Below, in pieces: positions 36,480 through 45,180 of a DNA stretch of 64,000 bases. The translations under genes and the position numbers were made by a program. Each line of letters begins with the position of its first letter. The stretch's first letter is position 1. The notes beneath the pieces are model-generated. The model saw only the letters and a list, made by a program, of their open reading frames with translations, ran no database searches and was not told where the DNA came from. The stretch is from Campylobacter jejuni (GTDB lineage: Bacteria; Campylobacterota; Campylobacteria; Campylobacterales; Campylobacteraceae): positions 124,001 through 188,000 of the forward strand of contig NZ_LN831025.1 in assembly GCF_001457695.1 (NCBI RefSeq). The letters run 5' to 3'.

Positions 36480-37136
36480 TTAAAGCAAAATTTTTGAAGC
36501 TATAGCTATAATAGCTGTTTGACTTTTTAGAATATTAGAGCTTTTAAGAGAGATTTTCCGGTTAAACAATAATCTCTCATCATTGTTAAATCCACCTTCA
36601 GGACCTATAAAATATAATTCTTTTTCATCGAAATGACTTTGTTGTTCTCCTTGAAAATCAACCATAATTGCATTTGGAAATTTTTGAACAAATTCTTGAG
36701 TGCTTTGGTGGATAATTAAATCCATTTTAGTATTTCTACCGCATTGTTCACAAGAAGAAATAATGATTTTTTCAAATCTTTCTAAATCGATTTTAAAATT
36801 TCTTTGTGAAAAATTTGTAAAAACCAAATGTAACTTTTTTACTCCAAGTTCATTTAAGAAAGGTAGAGTTTTTTCTAAAATTTTAATATCTATAATGGCT
36901 AAGGCTAAGTTTAATTCACTTTGTTTTATATTTTGTGATTTTTTGTTTAAAAATTTTAAAGTGCAAGAATTTCTTGTTAAATTTGTGATTGTATAGTTGT
37001 AAAGAAAATTATCTTGTAAATTTCTAAGATTTAGCTCCGAATTTTCCTTTACTCTTCTTACTTTTAAATGGTTAAAGTTTTCACCTTGAAGTTGTATAAA
37101 CTCTTCTCCAGCTTGCTTGTTATACAAAAATTGCAT
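36480..37136 (-). CDS. rsmE: 16S rRNA m3U1498 methyltransferase RsmE
   Basis: A 218-residue SPOUT methyltransferase of the RsmE family that methylates N3 of U1498 in 16S rRNA. The N-terminal PUA-like region precedes the knot, with YFIGPEGGFNNDE (about residues 155-167) and the family C-terminal region LKSSNILKSQTAIIAIAS for SAM binding. The usual LGxRILRxETA is changed to LKSSNILKSQTA. It follows the Cj-type membrane gene by one base. Confidence 0.9.
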   Translation of the reverse strand: MQFLYNKQAGEEFIQLQGENFNHLKVRRVKENSELNLRNLQDNFLYNYTITNLTRNSCTLKFLNKKSQNIKQSELNLALAIIDIKILEKTLPFLNELGVKKLHLVFTNFSQRNFKIDLERFEKIIISSCEQCGRNTKMDLIIHQSTQEFVQKFPNAIMVDFQGEQQSHFDEKELYFIGPEGGFNNDERLLFNRKISLKSSNILKSQTAIIAIASKILL

Positions 37137-37137
37137 T

Positions 37138-37545
37138 TTATAGATATCTTTCTATTAAAAAAGGCAAAAACAATAAAAAAATTTCAAAAGGTAAAATCAA
37201 ACAACTAATCCATCTAAAAGTGGCATATTTTCTAAATCTTCTTGCTTTTTTAAAACAAACAAAGTGAAAAATTGCTAAGGCAAAAATTAAGATCCAAGAA
37301 AAAATCATTACCCAGATATTGACATTCATTTGAAATTGTTTCATTGCTGATAACAAACAACCTGTAAAAATAATCAAAGCTAAAAATAAATAATAAATTG
37401 GTAAAAACAATCGTATTCTGCGAATAAAAATGAATTCGGTTTTAAAATTTCCTTGTGTTAATATAAGATAAAAAAGCATTAAAAAACCGCTCGCATAAAG
37501 ACTATAAAGATGTAAAGCTAAAAAGAATTCGTAACTTTGATCCAT
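37138..37545 (-). CDS. four-helix inner-membrane protein
   Basis: A 135-residue membrane protein with about four hydrophobic segments (near residues 10-28, 45-65, 77-97 and 110-132) and short basic loops (RRIRLF, KKARRFRKY). I recognise no family motif. It overlaps by one base the gene of a cytochrome c lipoprotein and probably is its membrane partner, which suggests a role at the respiratory membrane. That is inference from position. Confidence 0.75.
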   Translation of the reverse strand: MDQSYEFFLALHLYSLYASGFLMLFYLILTQGNFKTEFIFIRRIRLFLPIYYLFLALIIFTGCLLSAMKQFQMNVNIWVMIFSWILIFALAIFHFVCFKKARRFRKYATFRWISCLILPFEIFLLFLPFLIERYL

Positions 37546-37970
37546 TATTTTCCTTTGTTTATAAAATCAGCTAAATTTTGAATTTGTTCATCGCTTAAAA
37601 AACTATGGTTTTTATCTTTTATCGTTTTTATTTTTTGTATAAAAATTTTATTGCCCAAGGTTTTAATGGCTGTGCTGTTTTTGGGTTTTAATTCTCCTTT
37701 TTCTCCATGACAAGTGGCGCATTTTTGTTTATATAAAGAGTTGATAATAGTAGGATTGGCTTCATGTTCATCATCTGAACTTTGTGCTTCATCATCTACA
37801 GGTAAAGGCAGGTTGGAGTCACTTAATTCTGTTTTTTCATCGTTTTGTTCTATTTGAACTACTTCTTGATCTGTATTTTGAGTCTTGGAAATATTTTTTT
37901 CATCATTAGAACAGGCAGATAAAACTAATAAAAAAAAACTTAAGGCAATTAAAATTTTAGCTTTTTGCAT
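37545..37970 (-). CDS. monoheme cytochrome c lipoprotein
   Basis: A 141-residue protein. The N-terminus ends in a lipobox-like LSAC (Cys20), so it is likely lipid-anchored on the periplasmic side. An acidic, Gln/Asn-rich linker (about 21-75) leads to a small cytochrome c domain with one heme motif CATCH (about residue 87). The axial methionine is not obvious; the later helix LSDEQIQNLADFI is family-like. It probably carries electrons between periplasmic partners. It overlaps the queD-like gene by one base. Confidence 0.85.
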   Translation of the reverse strand: MQKAKILIALSFFLLVLSACSNDEKNISKTQNTDQEVVQIEQNDEKTELSDSNLPLPVDDEAQSSDDEHEANPTIINSLYKQKCATCHGEKGELKPKNSTAIKTLGNKIFIQKIKTIKDKNHSFLSDEQIQNLADFINKGK

Positions 37971-38551
37971 TAAATCTCCTTTGGATTTATAAAAATTTCT
38001 TCATTTTTTAATTTGTTATAAAAATCTATATCATTCCATTCTGCTTTAATGCCATTGGAAAATTCTATGTCTTGAAGTGAAATTTTTGGCATTAGCTCAC
38101 TATAGGCATCTTCTCTAAAGCCTTGTGCATAGCCTGTTCTTGTTTCATGAACAATGATGCTTTGTAAAGTCACTCCTTGTTCTCCATTTATCATTTTTGT
38201 TTGTTGTAATAAAGCATCTATAAGTATGAAAAATACACGACAAAAATTTTCAGCACTTACATTAACAGGCAGGCAAATCCAACGACTTGAATATTTTTTC
38301 ATTTCTTCTAAATATTTTGCGTCATCATATTTAAAAAGAGTGATAGCATGATCAAAACTATCAATAATTTGGCGTATATAGGTTTTTAAAAGTCCAAAAT
38401 CATAGACCATTCCAGCATTATCTAAATATTTGCTTTCAAGTAAAACTTCAACTTTGTAAGAATGTCCATGAATGCTACTTTTACAACGTTTAGAAGAACA
38501 AAATCTAACAATGTGTGCGTTTTCAAATTCAAATAATTTTCTTATAATCAT
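37970..38551 (-). CDS. queD: 6-carboxy-tetrahydropterin synthase-like protein (QueD)
   Basis: A 193-residue member of the PTPS/QueD family, longer than the common ~120-residue form. QueD turns dihydroneopterin triphosphate into 6-carboxytetrahydropterin for queuosine. The zinc and active-site residues are in ENAHIVRF and [12 protein letters not shown] (Cys before the HGH zinc ligands). MVYDFGLLK and DHAITLF are also family blocks; the catalytic His/Glu pair is in [10 protein letters not shown]. It overlaps queE by 4 bases, supporting queuosine synthesis. Confidence 0.9.
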   Translation of the reverse strand: MIIRKLFEFENAHIVRFCSSKRCKSSIHGHSYKVEVLLESKYLDNAGMVYDFGLLKTYIRQIIDSFDHAITLFKYDDAKYLEEMKKYSSRWICLPVNVSAENFCRVFFILIDALLQQTKMINGEQGVTLQSIIVHETRTGYAQGFREDAYSELMPKISLQDIEFSNGIKAEWNDIDFYNKLKNEEIFINPKEI

Positions 38552-39291
38552 ACACCCTCTTTATCGTTCCAAAGACGAATATGAATTCTATCAGAATAAT
38601 TATAACCATTCTTAATACAAAATTCAGCAATTTTTTGAGCATTTTTTTTAAGGTTTTGCTCATTTTCACCCATAGGCATACAAAAAATTTGATTTGGAGC
38701 TTCTTTTAGAATTCCATTGATTTCTAAAAATGAATTATCAAGGGTATTAGCATCTAAAACAAATTTATAAAAACTATCTTTTGCGTAATTTTTAAATGCT
38801 TTTAAAGCTTTAAAATTTAATCGTTTATCTTTTTTTATCCCACTATTTTGGAGTTTAACGCTTAAAGCAAAAATACATTCTTTGTAAAAAGGATATCTAT
38901 CAAAATCAATTTCTATACTTCCATTGCTTTCAAAGTGTATTTCAAATTTATTTTTTAATAACATTTGGATAAATTTTATAAATTCAGGATTTTCATAATG
39001 GATTAATGGCTCTCCACCTGTGATAACAACTATAGGATTAAAGTCTTGTTTTAATTTTATCACTCTTTTTAAAAGTTCATTAGCATTTAAAGTTTCATAA
39101 CTTTCTTTAAAATCTTTTGTGAAAACAGCTCTTATCGTGTCACATCCAATGAGAGTTTTATCGTTTTTTGATATTTTTACATTAAAACCTAAACAGTTGA
39201 AATTACAACCAGCAAAACGCATAAAAATAGCTAATTTTCCATTATATTTGCCTTCTCCTTGAATGCTTAAGAAACTTTCGACAAGTTGCAA
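38548..39291 (-). CDS. queE: 7-carboxy-7-deazaguanine synthase QueE, with inserted cluster loop
   Basis: A 247-residue radical-SAM enzyme that rearranges 6-carboxytetrahydropterin to 7-carboxy-7-deazaguanine for queuosine. The cluster cysteines appear to be C29, C33 and C50: GCNFNC followed by 16 residues and GCDT. The usual spacing in E. coli QueE is C-x3-C-x2-C, so about 14 residues are inserted between the second and third Cys. Known variation in other QueE lineages concerns this loop. The SAM-binding [11 protein letters not shown] and the Asp-containing CDT motif are kept. Start and end overlap or abut queD and moaA. Confidence 0.9.
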   Translation of the reverse strand: MQLVESFLSIQGEGKYNGKLAIFMRFAGCNFNCLGFNVKISKNDKTLIGCDTIRAVFTKDFKESYETLNANELLKRVIKLKQDFNPIVVITGGEPLIHYENPEFIKFIQMLLKNKFEIHFESNGSIEIDFDRYPFYKECIFALSVKLQNSGIKKDKRLNFKALKAFKNYAKDSFYKFVLDANTLDNSFLEINGILKEAPNQIFCMPMGENEQNLKKNAQKIAEFCIKNGYNYSDRIHIRLWNDKEGV

Positions 39292-39293
39292 AA

Positions 39294-40256
39294 TTAACCT
39301 CCAGTTTGATAAAAAGCACGAGATGAGGTTTCATTATCAACAACACTCCATTTATTTTTTTCTGGTTTATTTCTTAATACTTCTTGTAATATTTCTACAG
39401 CGGCTTTAATATCACCTTTTCGAACCGCTTCTTTTATGCTTAATGCTTCATCAAAATAAAGGCAAGGTATTAACAAGCCTTCAGCACTTAAGCGTATGCG
39501 ATTGCAAGAATCGCAAAATTCATGGCTATGAGGATCTATAATTCCAAATTCATAATCATCTGCCTTGTAAATACTCACAGGTGCTTTTTCATCTTTTTTT
39601 ATAAGTTGAATTTGATATTTTTGACTCAAAATTTGTATAATTTCATCTCTTTTTAATCCTTGTAATTTACCATAAGCATGAGTATTTTCCATAAATTCTA
39701 TAAAGCGAATTTGAGCTTTTTTTGATTTTGCAAATTCCAAAAGAGATATCAGTTCATCATCGTTTAAATTTTTAAGAGCTACAGTATTAAGTTTTACTTT
39801 CAAATCTAGATTTAAAGCTTCATCAATTCCAGATAAAACACTATCTAATACATCTTTTTGCGCAAGAGTTTTTGCTTTTTTGTGATCTAGGGTATCAAGT
39901 GAAATATTAAGTCGTTTAAGTCCAGCATTTTTTAGGTCTTTAGCAAAGTCTTTTAGTAAAAATCCATTTGTAGTTATAGCAAGGTCAATATCGCTTTTAT
40001 AATCGCTAATCATTTTTATAAAAATACTTAAATCTTTTCTTAATAAAGGTTCTCCACCTGTTATACGGATTTTTTCAATTCCTTCGTCTATAGCTGCTTT
40101 AACAAATAAAAAAAGTTCTTCGAAGCTTAATAAATTTTCTTTTGGCTGATAATCGAAAGGAATTTTTGGCATACAATAAAGGCAGCGAAAGTTACATCTT
40201 TGTGTAACTGAAATTCTAAGATAATTTATCTTTCTACCGAATTGATCTATAAGCAT
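39294..40256 (-). CDS. moaA: GTP 3',8-cyclase MoaA
   Basis: A 320-residue radical-SAM enzyme for the first step of molybdenum cofactor synthesis. The SAM-cluster cysteines are C21, C25 and C28 (CNFRCLYC), and the second, GTP-binding cluster cysteines are in [19 protein letters not shown]. The protein ends in GG (FYQTGG), the conserved tail needed for catalysis. It lies 2 bases upstream of the queE start on the same strand. The cofactor serves formate dehydrogenase, nitrate reductase and similar enzymes. Confidence 0.97.
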
Positions 40257-40268
40257 TTATTTTCCATT

Positions 40269-40784
40269 CTATTTTATTAATTTCTTAAATTTTAAGACAA
40301 GTTCTACATTTCCAATGCCAATGCGTAAATCTTTAGCGATTTGTTCTATGCTTTTTCCTTCTTTGAAAAGATTTTCTATTTTTTGTTCTTCTGTATCGTA
40401 ATTTGGAGTAAGTTTAGCCATGCTTTGTGCTTTTTGTTCCAAATTTAAAAGACGATTTTGTTGTTCATTTTGAAAATCTTCTATGATATGTTCCATAGTT
40501 TTTAGTGTTCTTAAAACAGGAGTGATTTTTGAACTGATTTGTTTATCAAGTTCAATCATAATTTCTTCTTTTAAAAGAGAGGTTTTATAGTCTTCATCCT
40601 CTTCGCTATCATCTTTAACTCCTAATTCTTTACGAAAATAATGAAGTTCTTTGGTAATATCTTCTATCACATTTTGAAGTTTTGCTATTTTTGCATTATT
40701 TTCTCTTTCTTTGATATTCATATAGGCTAGCATTGCAATTAAAAGCACAATTATAAAAACTAAATAAAGTACATCATCACTCAT
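40269..40784 (-). CDS. single-pass membrane protein with coiled coil and C-terminal HTH-like region
   Basis: A 171-residue protein with one N-terminal membrane helix (about residues 5-22), an acidic coiled coil (about 25-125) and a C-terminal segment, IENLFKEGKSIEQIAKDLRIGIGNVELVLKF, that looks like a helix-turn-helix. Similar proteins are annotated as DUF2802/DUF6115-type. Function unknown. It overlaps the next upstream gene by 4 bases and sits in the moaA-mqnP-like operon. Confidence 0.8.
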   Translation of the reverse strand: MSDDVLYLVFIIVLLIAMLAYMNIKERENNAKIAKLQNVIEDITKELHYFRKELGVKDDSEEDEDYKTSLLKEEIMIELDKQISSKITPVLRTLKTMEHIIEDFQNEQQNRLLNLEQKAQSMAKLTPNYDTEEQKIENLFKEGKSIEQIAKDLRIGIGNVELVLKFKKLIK

Positions 40785-41278
40785 TCTTGGCCTTTCTTAT
40801 TTCTTATCATATTTCTTTGAATTTCAACAACAAAAGCATCAAAAGCCATTTTGTCTTCAGGCTTAATTTTGATAATTTTTGCCAATGTTTGACTTTGAGC
40901 TTTGATAAAAATAGCTATTTTTTGATTATTTAAATCAAATCTTAAATAATATTCTTTATCTTCTTCTAAAATAGTATCCAAAAAATTTAGATATTCAAAA
41001 TTTAAAGATTCTATTACCCCTTTTTGCTTAAGTGGTATAAGTTCTTTATTTTTATCTAAAGAATTTTCAAGCCTTAAAATATCTTCTTTTAGACTTAAAA
41101 GAAGATCAAAAATAATTTTTTCACCCTCATCAAAATCAATGCGTAAAGCAAGTTTTTTCCATTTTAAAATTTGAGAAATTGCTCCAAGTTTTAGGTATTC
41201 TCCAAGAAAACGGTTATTTTCTATTTCACAACATTCTAAATGAGCTTCAAATCCTGCTTTAAAAAGTGTTAATTCCAT
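40781..41278 (-). CDS. hypothetical cytoplasmic protein
   Basis: A 165-residue protein, mostly alpha and beta mixed, with no signal or membrane segment. I recognise no motif with confidence; the middle (LIPLKQKGVIESLNFEYLNF) and the end (DAFVVEIQRNMIR) are reminiscent of a PilZ-like barrel, but the c-di-GMP RxxxR motif is absent, so I do not claim it. It overlaps the prenyltransferase gene by 10 bases and the HTH-like gene by 4 bases. Confidence 0.7.
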   Translation of the reverse strand: MELTLFKAGFEAHLECCEIENNRFLGEYLKLGAISQILKWKKLALRIDFDEGEKIIFDLLLSLKEDILRLENSLDKNKELIPLKQKGVIESLNFEYLNFLDTILEEDKEYYLRFDLNNQKIAIFIKAQSQTLAKIIKIKPEDKMAFDAFVVEIQRNMIRNKKGQE

Positions 41279-42153
41279 AATAAATCAATCCAAATAAAAA
41301 TAAAAAAGATAATACTTAAATAACCATTTAGAGTAAAAAATACTCTATCAATATGAGCAAAATTCTTGTGAACAATTTTATGTTCCAAGGCTAAAATAAT
41401 ACCGCTTATAATTACCCCAATAAGTGCTATTTTTCCAAGTGCTATACCCCAAACTTCCCATACAAAAAGAAGCCAAAATAATACCGCTAAAATATGACAA
41501 AAAGCTGATATAAATAAAGTAGCCTTTGAGCCAAATTTAGCAGGAATAGAGTGAAGTCCTACTTTTTTATCATACTCCATATCTTGCAAAGAATAAAGCA
41601 GATCAAACCCAGCTGTCCAAAAAGTTACACCTAAACATAAAATAACGCTATAAATGTGAATTTCACCCATAATTATAACACTTCCTGCAATAGGCGCAAG
41701 TCCTAAACAAAATCCCAAAACTAAATGCGCTAAAGAACTAAAGCGCTTAAAAGCTGAATAAATAGCCAATACAAAAAGCACAGGAAAAGACAAATAAAAG
41801 GCCAAGGTATTAATAAAATAAGAACATGATATAAAAATAAGTGCATTAATAATAATAAAAATCCATACACTTTTTCTACCTATTTTTCCACTGACATTAG
41901 GGCGATTTGCACAACGAGGATTATCCTTATCTATATCTTCATCCATTAAACGATTTGTAGCCATGGCAAAATTTCTTGCACTTACCGCACAAATAATACC
42001 TAAAATCAATGCCTTAAAACCAAACCAAGCAGTGTCATTTGCAAGTTTTGATGCTACAATCATAGAGGAAAATAAAAAAGGCAAAGCAAAAATAGAATGT
42101 TTAAATACTACAAGTTCTAAAATATCTTTAAATTTTATCCAGAATGTGTTCAT
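41269..42153 (-). CDS. mqnP: UbiA-family prenyltransferase (menaquinone, MqnP-like)
   Basis: A 294-residue integral membrane prenyltransferase with about eight helices. The first Asp-rich motif is NRLMDEDIDKDNPR (about residue 68) and the second DLLYSLQDMEYD (about residue 185); these bind the polyprenyl diphosphate-Mg. Older annotation calls it UbiA. Campylobacter lacks ubiquinone and makes menaquinone by the futalosine route, so MqnP is the more likely role. This reassignment is inference from known physiology. It is divergent from miaA. Confidence 0.8.
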   Translation of the reverse strand: MNTFWIKFKDILELVVFKHSIFALPFLFSSMIVASKLANDTAWFGFKALILGIICAVSARNFAMATNRLMDEDIDKDNPRCANRPNVSGKIGRKSVWIFIIINALIFISCSYFINTLAFYLSFPVLFVLAIYSAFKRFSSLAHLVLGFCLGLAPIAGSVIIMGEIHIYSVILCLGVTFWTAGFDLLYSLQDMEYDKKVGLHSIPAKFGSKATLFISAFCHILAVLFWLLFVWEVWGIALGKIALIGVIISGIILALEHKIVHKNFAHIDRVFFTLNGYLSIIFFIFIWIDLLWN

Positions 42154-42223
42154 TTTTCTACTTTAAAATATTTTTTGCTATGATTTTACTAAAATTTTTA
42201 TAAATTTTAGGATAAATATTAAA

Positions 42224-43093
42224 ATGTTTTTTGAAATAGCATTAATAGGAACAACCGCGAGTGGAAAAACATACATAGCCAATACTTTAGCAAGAGAATT
42301 TAATGCTGTTGTTTTAAGTCTTGATAGTCTTTGTGTTTATAAAGAGATTAATATAGCAAGTGCCAAGCCTTCACAAGATGATCTTGCGAGTATAAAATAC
42401 TTTGGGGTAAATTTATTGAGCGTGAATGAACATTTTAATGTTGAGTTATTCATAAGAGAATATCAAAAAGCAAAAGAATTTGCTTTAGCTAGAAATTTAC
42501 CTCTAATTATAGTAGGTGGAACTGGATTTTATTTAAAAACTATGATAGATGGTTTAAGTGAAAAAACCTTAGAGTCAAAGAGTTCTTTAAATAACGATGA
42601 AATTTATGCTCTTTTATTAAATATTGATCCAAACTATAAAATAGAAAAAAATGATACTTATAGATTAAAAAAATGGCTGGGTATTTATGAACAAACAAGA
42701 GAAATTCCTAGTGAATTTTTAAAAAGAACACAAAAAACTGGGGTGCTTAAAGATATAGAAATTTATGAGCTTGCGTGGGATAAAGAAATTTTAAAAAAAC
42801 GTATTAAAACTAGAACAAAAGAAATGCTTGATAATGGACTTTTAGATGAAGCAAAAATTCTTTTTTCTAAATTTGATCATAAACTTAAAGCATTAAATTC
42901 TATAGGTTTGAAAGAGTGTAAAGAATATTTAGATGGAGAAATTTCCTTTAAAGAGCTTGAAAATTTAATCACGATACATACTACACAACTTGCCAAAAGA
43001 CAAAGAACTTTTAATAAAAAATTTCAAAGTAAAGCCTTGGAATTTGATAAAGCTTTAGCTACTTTAAGAATGAAATTTTCAATCGAAAAATAA
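42224..43093 (+). CDS. miaA: tRNA dimethylallyltransferase MiaA
   Basis: A 289-residue MiaA that transfers a dimethylallyl group to A37 of tRNAs reading codons starting with U. P-loop GTTASGKT at residues 9-16, the [17 protein letters not shown] switch, and [15 protein letters not shown] are diagnostic. The C-terminal zinc-finger-like extension of eukaryotic forms is absent, as expected. The 3' end overlaps the convergent mntP gene by 15 bases. Confidence 0.95.
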
Positions 43094-43642
43094 ATGTTCT
43101 ATTAGAATTTTTACTCCTAGTATAATTAAAACCAATCCGCCTAAAAGTTCAGCTTTATTTTTAAGATAAATTCCAAATTTATTCCCTATTTTTAGAGCAA
43201 TGATACATAAAATGAAGGTGATAATACCTATTAAAAATATAGCTAATAATAAATTTACATTTAAAAATGCAAAACTCACACCAACTGCTAGTGCATCGAT
43301 ACTCGTAGCAATTGCTAAAGCTAGCATGGTTTTAAAGCCAAATTGATTGGCATTACTATCGCAATTTTCATTTTCCAATGACTCTTTGATCATTTTTAAT
43401 CCTATTAAAGAAAGTAAAATAAAAGCTATCCAATGATCAATACTCGCAATAAAAGATGCAAAAGTTATGCCTATAAAATAACCAATAGTTGGCATCAAAG
43501 CTTGAAATCCACCAAAATAAATTCCAACAATAAGATAATGTTTTAAATGTAGTTTTTTAACACTAAAACCTTTGCATAGTGATACAGCAAAAGCATCCAT
43601 TCCTAAAGCACAGGATAAAAAAATAAGACTATAAAAATCCAT
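43079..43642 (-). CDS. mntP: manganese efflux pump MntP
   Basis: A 187-residue, six-helix membrane protein of the MntP (YebN/DUF204) family that exports Mn(II). Two internal repeats are visible: [15 protein letters not shown] near residue 10-24 and [15 protein letters not shown] near 117-131, each with the Asp used in metal binding. I chose ATG 43642 with AGGA upstream; a longer form to 43690 has no ribosome site. No manganese riboswitch is evident upstream. Confidence 0.9.
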
Positions 43643-43789
43643 AATAAATCCTAAAATTTTATAAAAAATTGAAGATGAAATTATAATCAAACAAAGATAA
43701 AAATCACATAATTTTGATATATTTAATTAAATTTTAAGAAATAAATATATATAATTCAATTTCATTTTTATTTTTTACTCCTTAAAAGT

Positions 43790-43864
43790 GGCCCATTCGT
43801 CTAGCGGTTAGGACATCGCCCTTTCACGGCGGTAACACGAGTTCGAGTCTCGTATGGGTCACCA
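43790..43864 (+). tRNA. tRNA-Glu (TTC anticodon)
   Basis: A 75-nucleotide tRNA with acceptor stem GGCCCAT/ATGGGTC, D-arm region GTCTAGCGGTTAGGAC, anticodon arm CGCCCTTTCACGGCG with anticodon TTC, T-arm GAGTTCGAGTCTC and an encoded CCA end (43862-43864). No tRNA cluster is around it. Confidence 0.95.
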
Positions 43865-43959
43865 CTTTTTAATTTTTCTTTTAAAATAACAATTTTTTCA
43901 TTTTTTCTATTGAAATTTAATAAATATTAATAATTTATTTTGTAGAATACGAATAGCTT

Positions 43960-43990
43960 TTGATATAAGTCTATTATAGACTTATATCAA
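43960..43990 (-). terminator. perfect inverted repeat after the small exported protein gene
   Basis: A 31-base perfect palindrome-like repeat: 15-base arms TTGATATAAGTCTAT and its complement around a single T. It starts 9 bases past the stop of the minus-strand gene. No T-run follows on either side, so it may be a terminator-like or RNA-stabilising stem rather than a classical terminator. Confidence 0.5.
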
Positions 43991-43999
43991 GGCTGGGCA

Positions 44000-44182
44000 T
44001 TATTGAGCTGGTGTTTGCTCTTTTGTTTTTTTGTGAGTTTTAGCTTCATGTTTTTTATCAGCTTTAGCTTTTGAATGATGAGCTTTTGTATGTGTTTGAT
44101 TTACATCGCTTGGAGTATTAGCTGCAAAAACATTAGCTGCGAAAGCACCTAGTAATGCTGAGATTAGTACAACTTTTTTCAT
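44000..44182 (-). CDS. small exported Lys/His-rich protein
   Basis: A 60-residue protein with signal peptide (MKKVVLISALLGAFAANVFA) and a mature part rich in Lys, His, Thr and Ala (THTKAHHSKAKADKKHEAKT), ending TPAQ. ATG 44182 has a strong ribosome site (AGGAGG) and the product is probably abundant. The mature part is basic and disordered; metal or nucleic-acid binding or envelope stress roles are conceivable, none shown. Longer forms starting upstream lack a ribosome site. Confidence 0.85.
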   Translation of the reverse strand: MKKVVLISALLGAFAANVFAANTPSDVNQTHTKAHHSKAKADKKHEAKTHKKTKEQTPAQ

Positions 44183-44449
44183 ATTTTCCTCCTTATGAAT
44201 AATTTTTAGTTGCAAATTAATTGTAATTATTAAAAATCAACAAATAGATATTTTTTGTAAAAATATTTCAAAAAAATATAATTTTTTATATATATTTAAA
44301 TTATTATTAAAATATATTATAAATGTATCTTATTTTATTTAGGTTAAATAAATAGAAATTTTACCCACTAAGCTTTTAAGATATTTTTACTCTTTTTAAT
44401 ATTATTATGGTAATATTTTCAATATCAAACTAAAAATAAAGGAGAAATT

Positions 44450-45112
44450 ATGTTTGAATTAAGAAAATTACCTTATGATACCAATGCTTTTGGTGATTTT
44501 TTGAGTGCTGAAACTTTTAGCTATCATCATGGAAAACATCACAATACTTATGTTACAAATCTAAATAATCTTATTAAAGATACTGAATTTGCAGGTAAAG
44601 ATCTTGTAAGTATTATCAAAACTTCAAATGGGGGCGTATTTAATAACGCAGCTCAAGTTTATAATCATGATTTTTATTTTGATTGCATTAAGCCAAGTAC
44701 AGGCTGTGGCTGTGGCGGTTCATGTCAAAGTATAGATGCTAATTTACAAGCGGCACTAGAAAAAGAATTTGGATCTTTAGAAAATTTCAAAGCTGAATTC
44801 ATCAAAGGTGCTACAGGAGTTTTTGGTTCAGGATGGTTTTGGTTAGTTTATAATACTAAAAATCAAAAACTAGAATTTGTAGGTACTTCAAACGCAGCTA
44901 CACCAATTACTGAAGATAAAGTTCCTTTACTTGTTGTAGATGTTTGGGAACATGCTTATTATGTAGATCATCGTAATGCACGCCCTGCTTATTTAGAAAA
45001 ATTCTATGCTCATATTAACTGGGAATTTGTTGCAAAAGCTTACGAATGGGCTTTAAAAGAAGGCATGGGATCAGTTAGCTTTTATGCAAATGAACTTCAC
45101 TCTGTAAAATAA
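44450..45112 (+). CDS. sodB: iron superoxide dismutase
   Basis: A 220-residue Fe-dependent superoxide dismutase. Metal ligands by family are H26 (SYHHGKHH region), H73 (YNHDFYF), D164 and H168 (VDVWEHAYY). The Fe form is favoured by the overall SodB-type sequence. An unusual stretch CGCGGSCQS (C86, C88, C92, near C79) is inserted after the second ligand helix; most SodB proteins have no such cluster of cysteines. The ribosome site AAGGAG precedes ATG 44450. The 267 bases upstream hold an AT-rich leader with a possible -10 TAATAT at 44411-44416. Confidence 0.95.
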   Translation: MFELRKLPYDTNAFGDFLSAETFSYHHGKHHNTYVTNLNNLIKDTEFAGKDLVSIIKTSNGGVFNNAAQVYNHDFYFDCIKPSTGCGCGGSCQSIDANLQAALEKEFGSLENFKAEFIKGATGVFGSGWFWLVYNTKNQKLEFVGTSNAATPITEDKVPLLVVDVWEHAYYVDHRNARPAYLEKFYAHINWEFVAKAYEWALKEGMGSVSFYANELHSVK

Positions 45113-45121
45113 CTTTAATCT

Positions 45122-45171
45122 TTTTTGTGCTAGAATGGATTTTGACATTAAGTCAACATTCTACACAAAAA
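45122..45171 (+). promoter_or_regulatory. long stem-loop between sodB and the phase-variable gene
   Basis: Arms TTTTTGTG-C-TAGAATG (45122-45136, bulged C at 45130) and CATTCTACACAAAAA (45157-45171) form a 15-bp stem; inside, TTGAC and GTCAA (45142-45146, 45152-45156) form a second stem. It ends at the ribosome site AGGGA (45171-45175) of the next gene, so it may terminate sodB or limit translation of the gene downstream. Confidence 0.6.
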
Positions 45172-45180
45172 GGGACAAAA

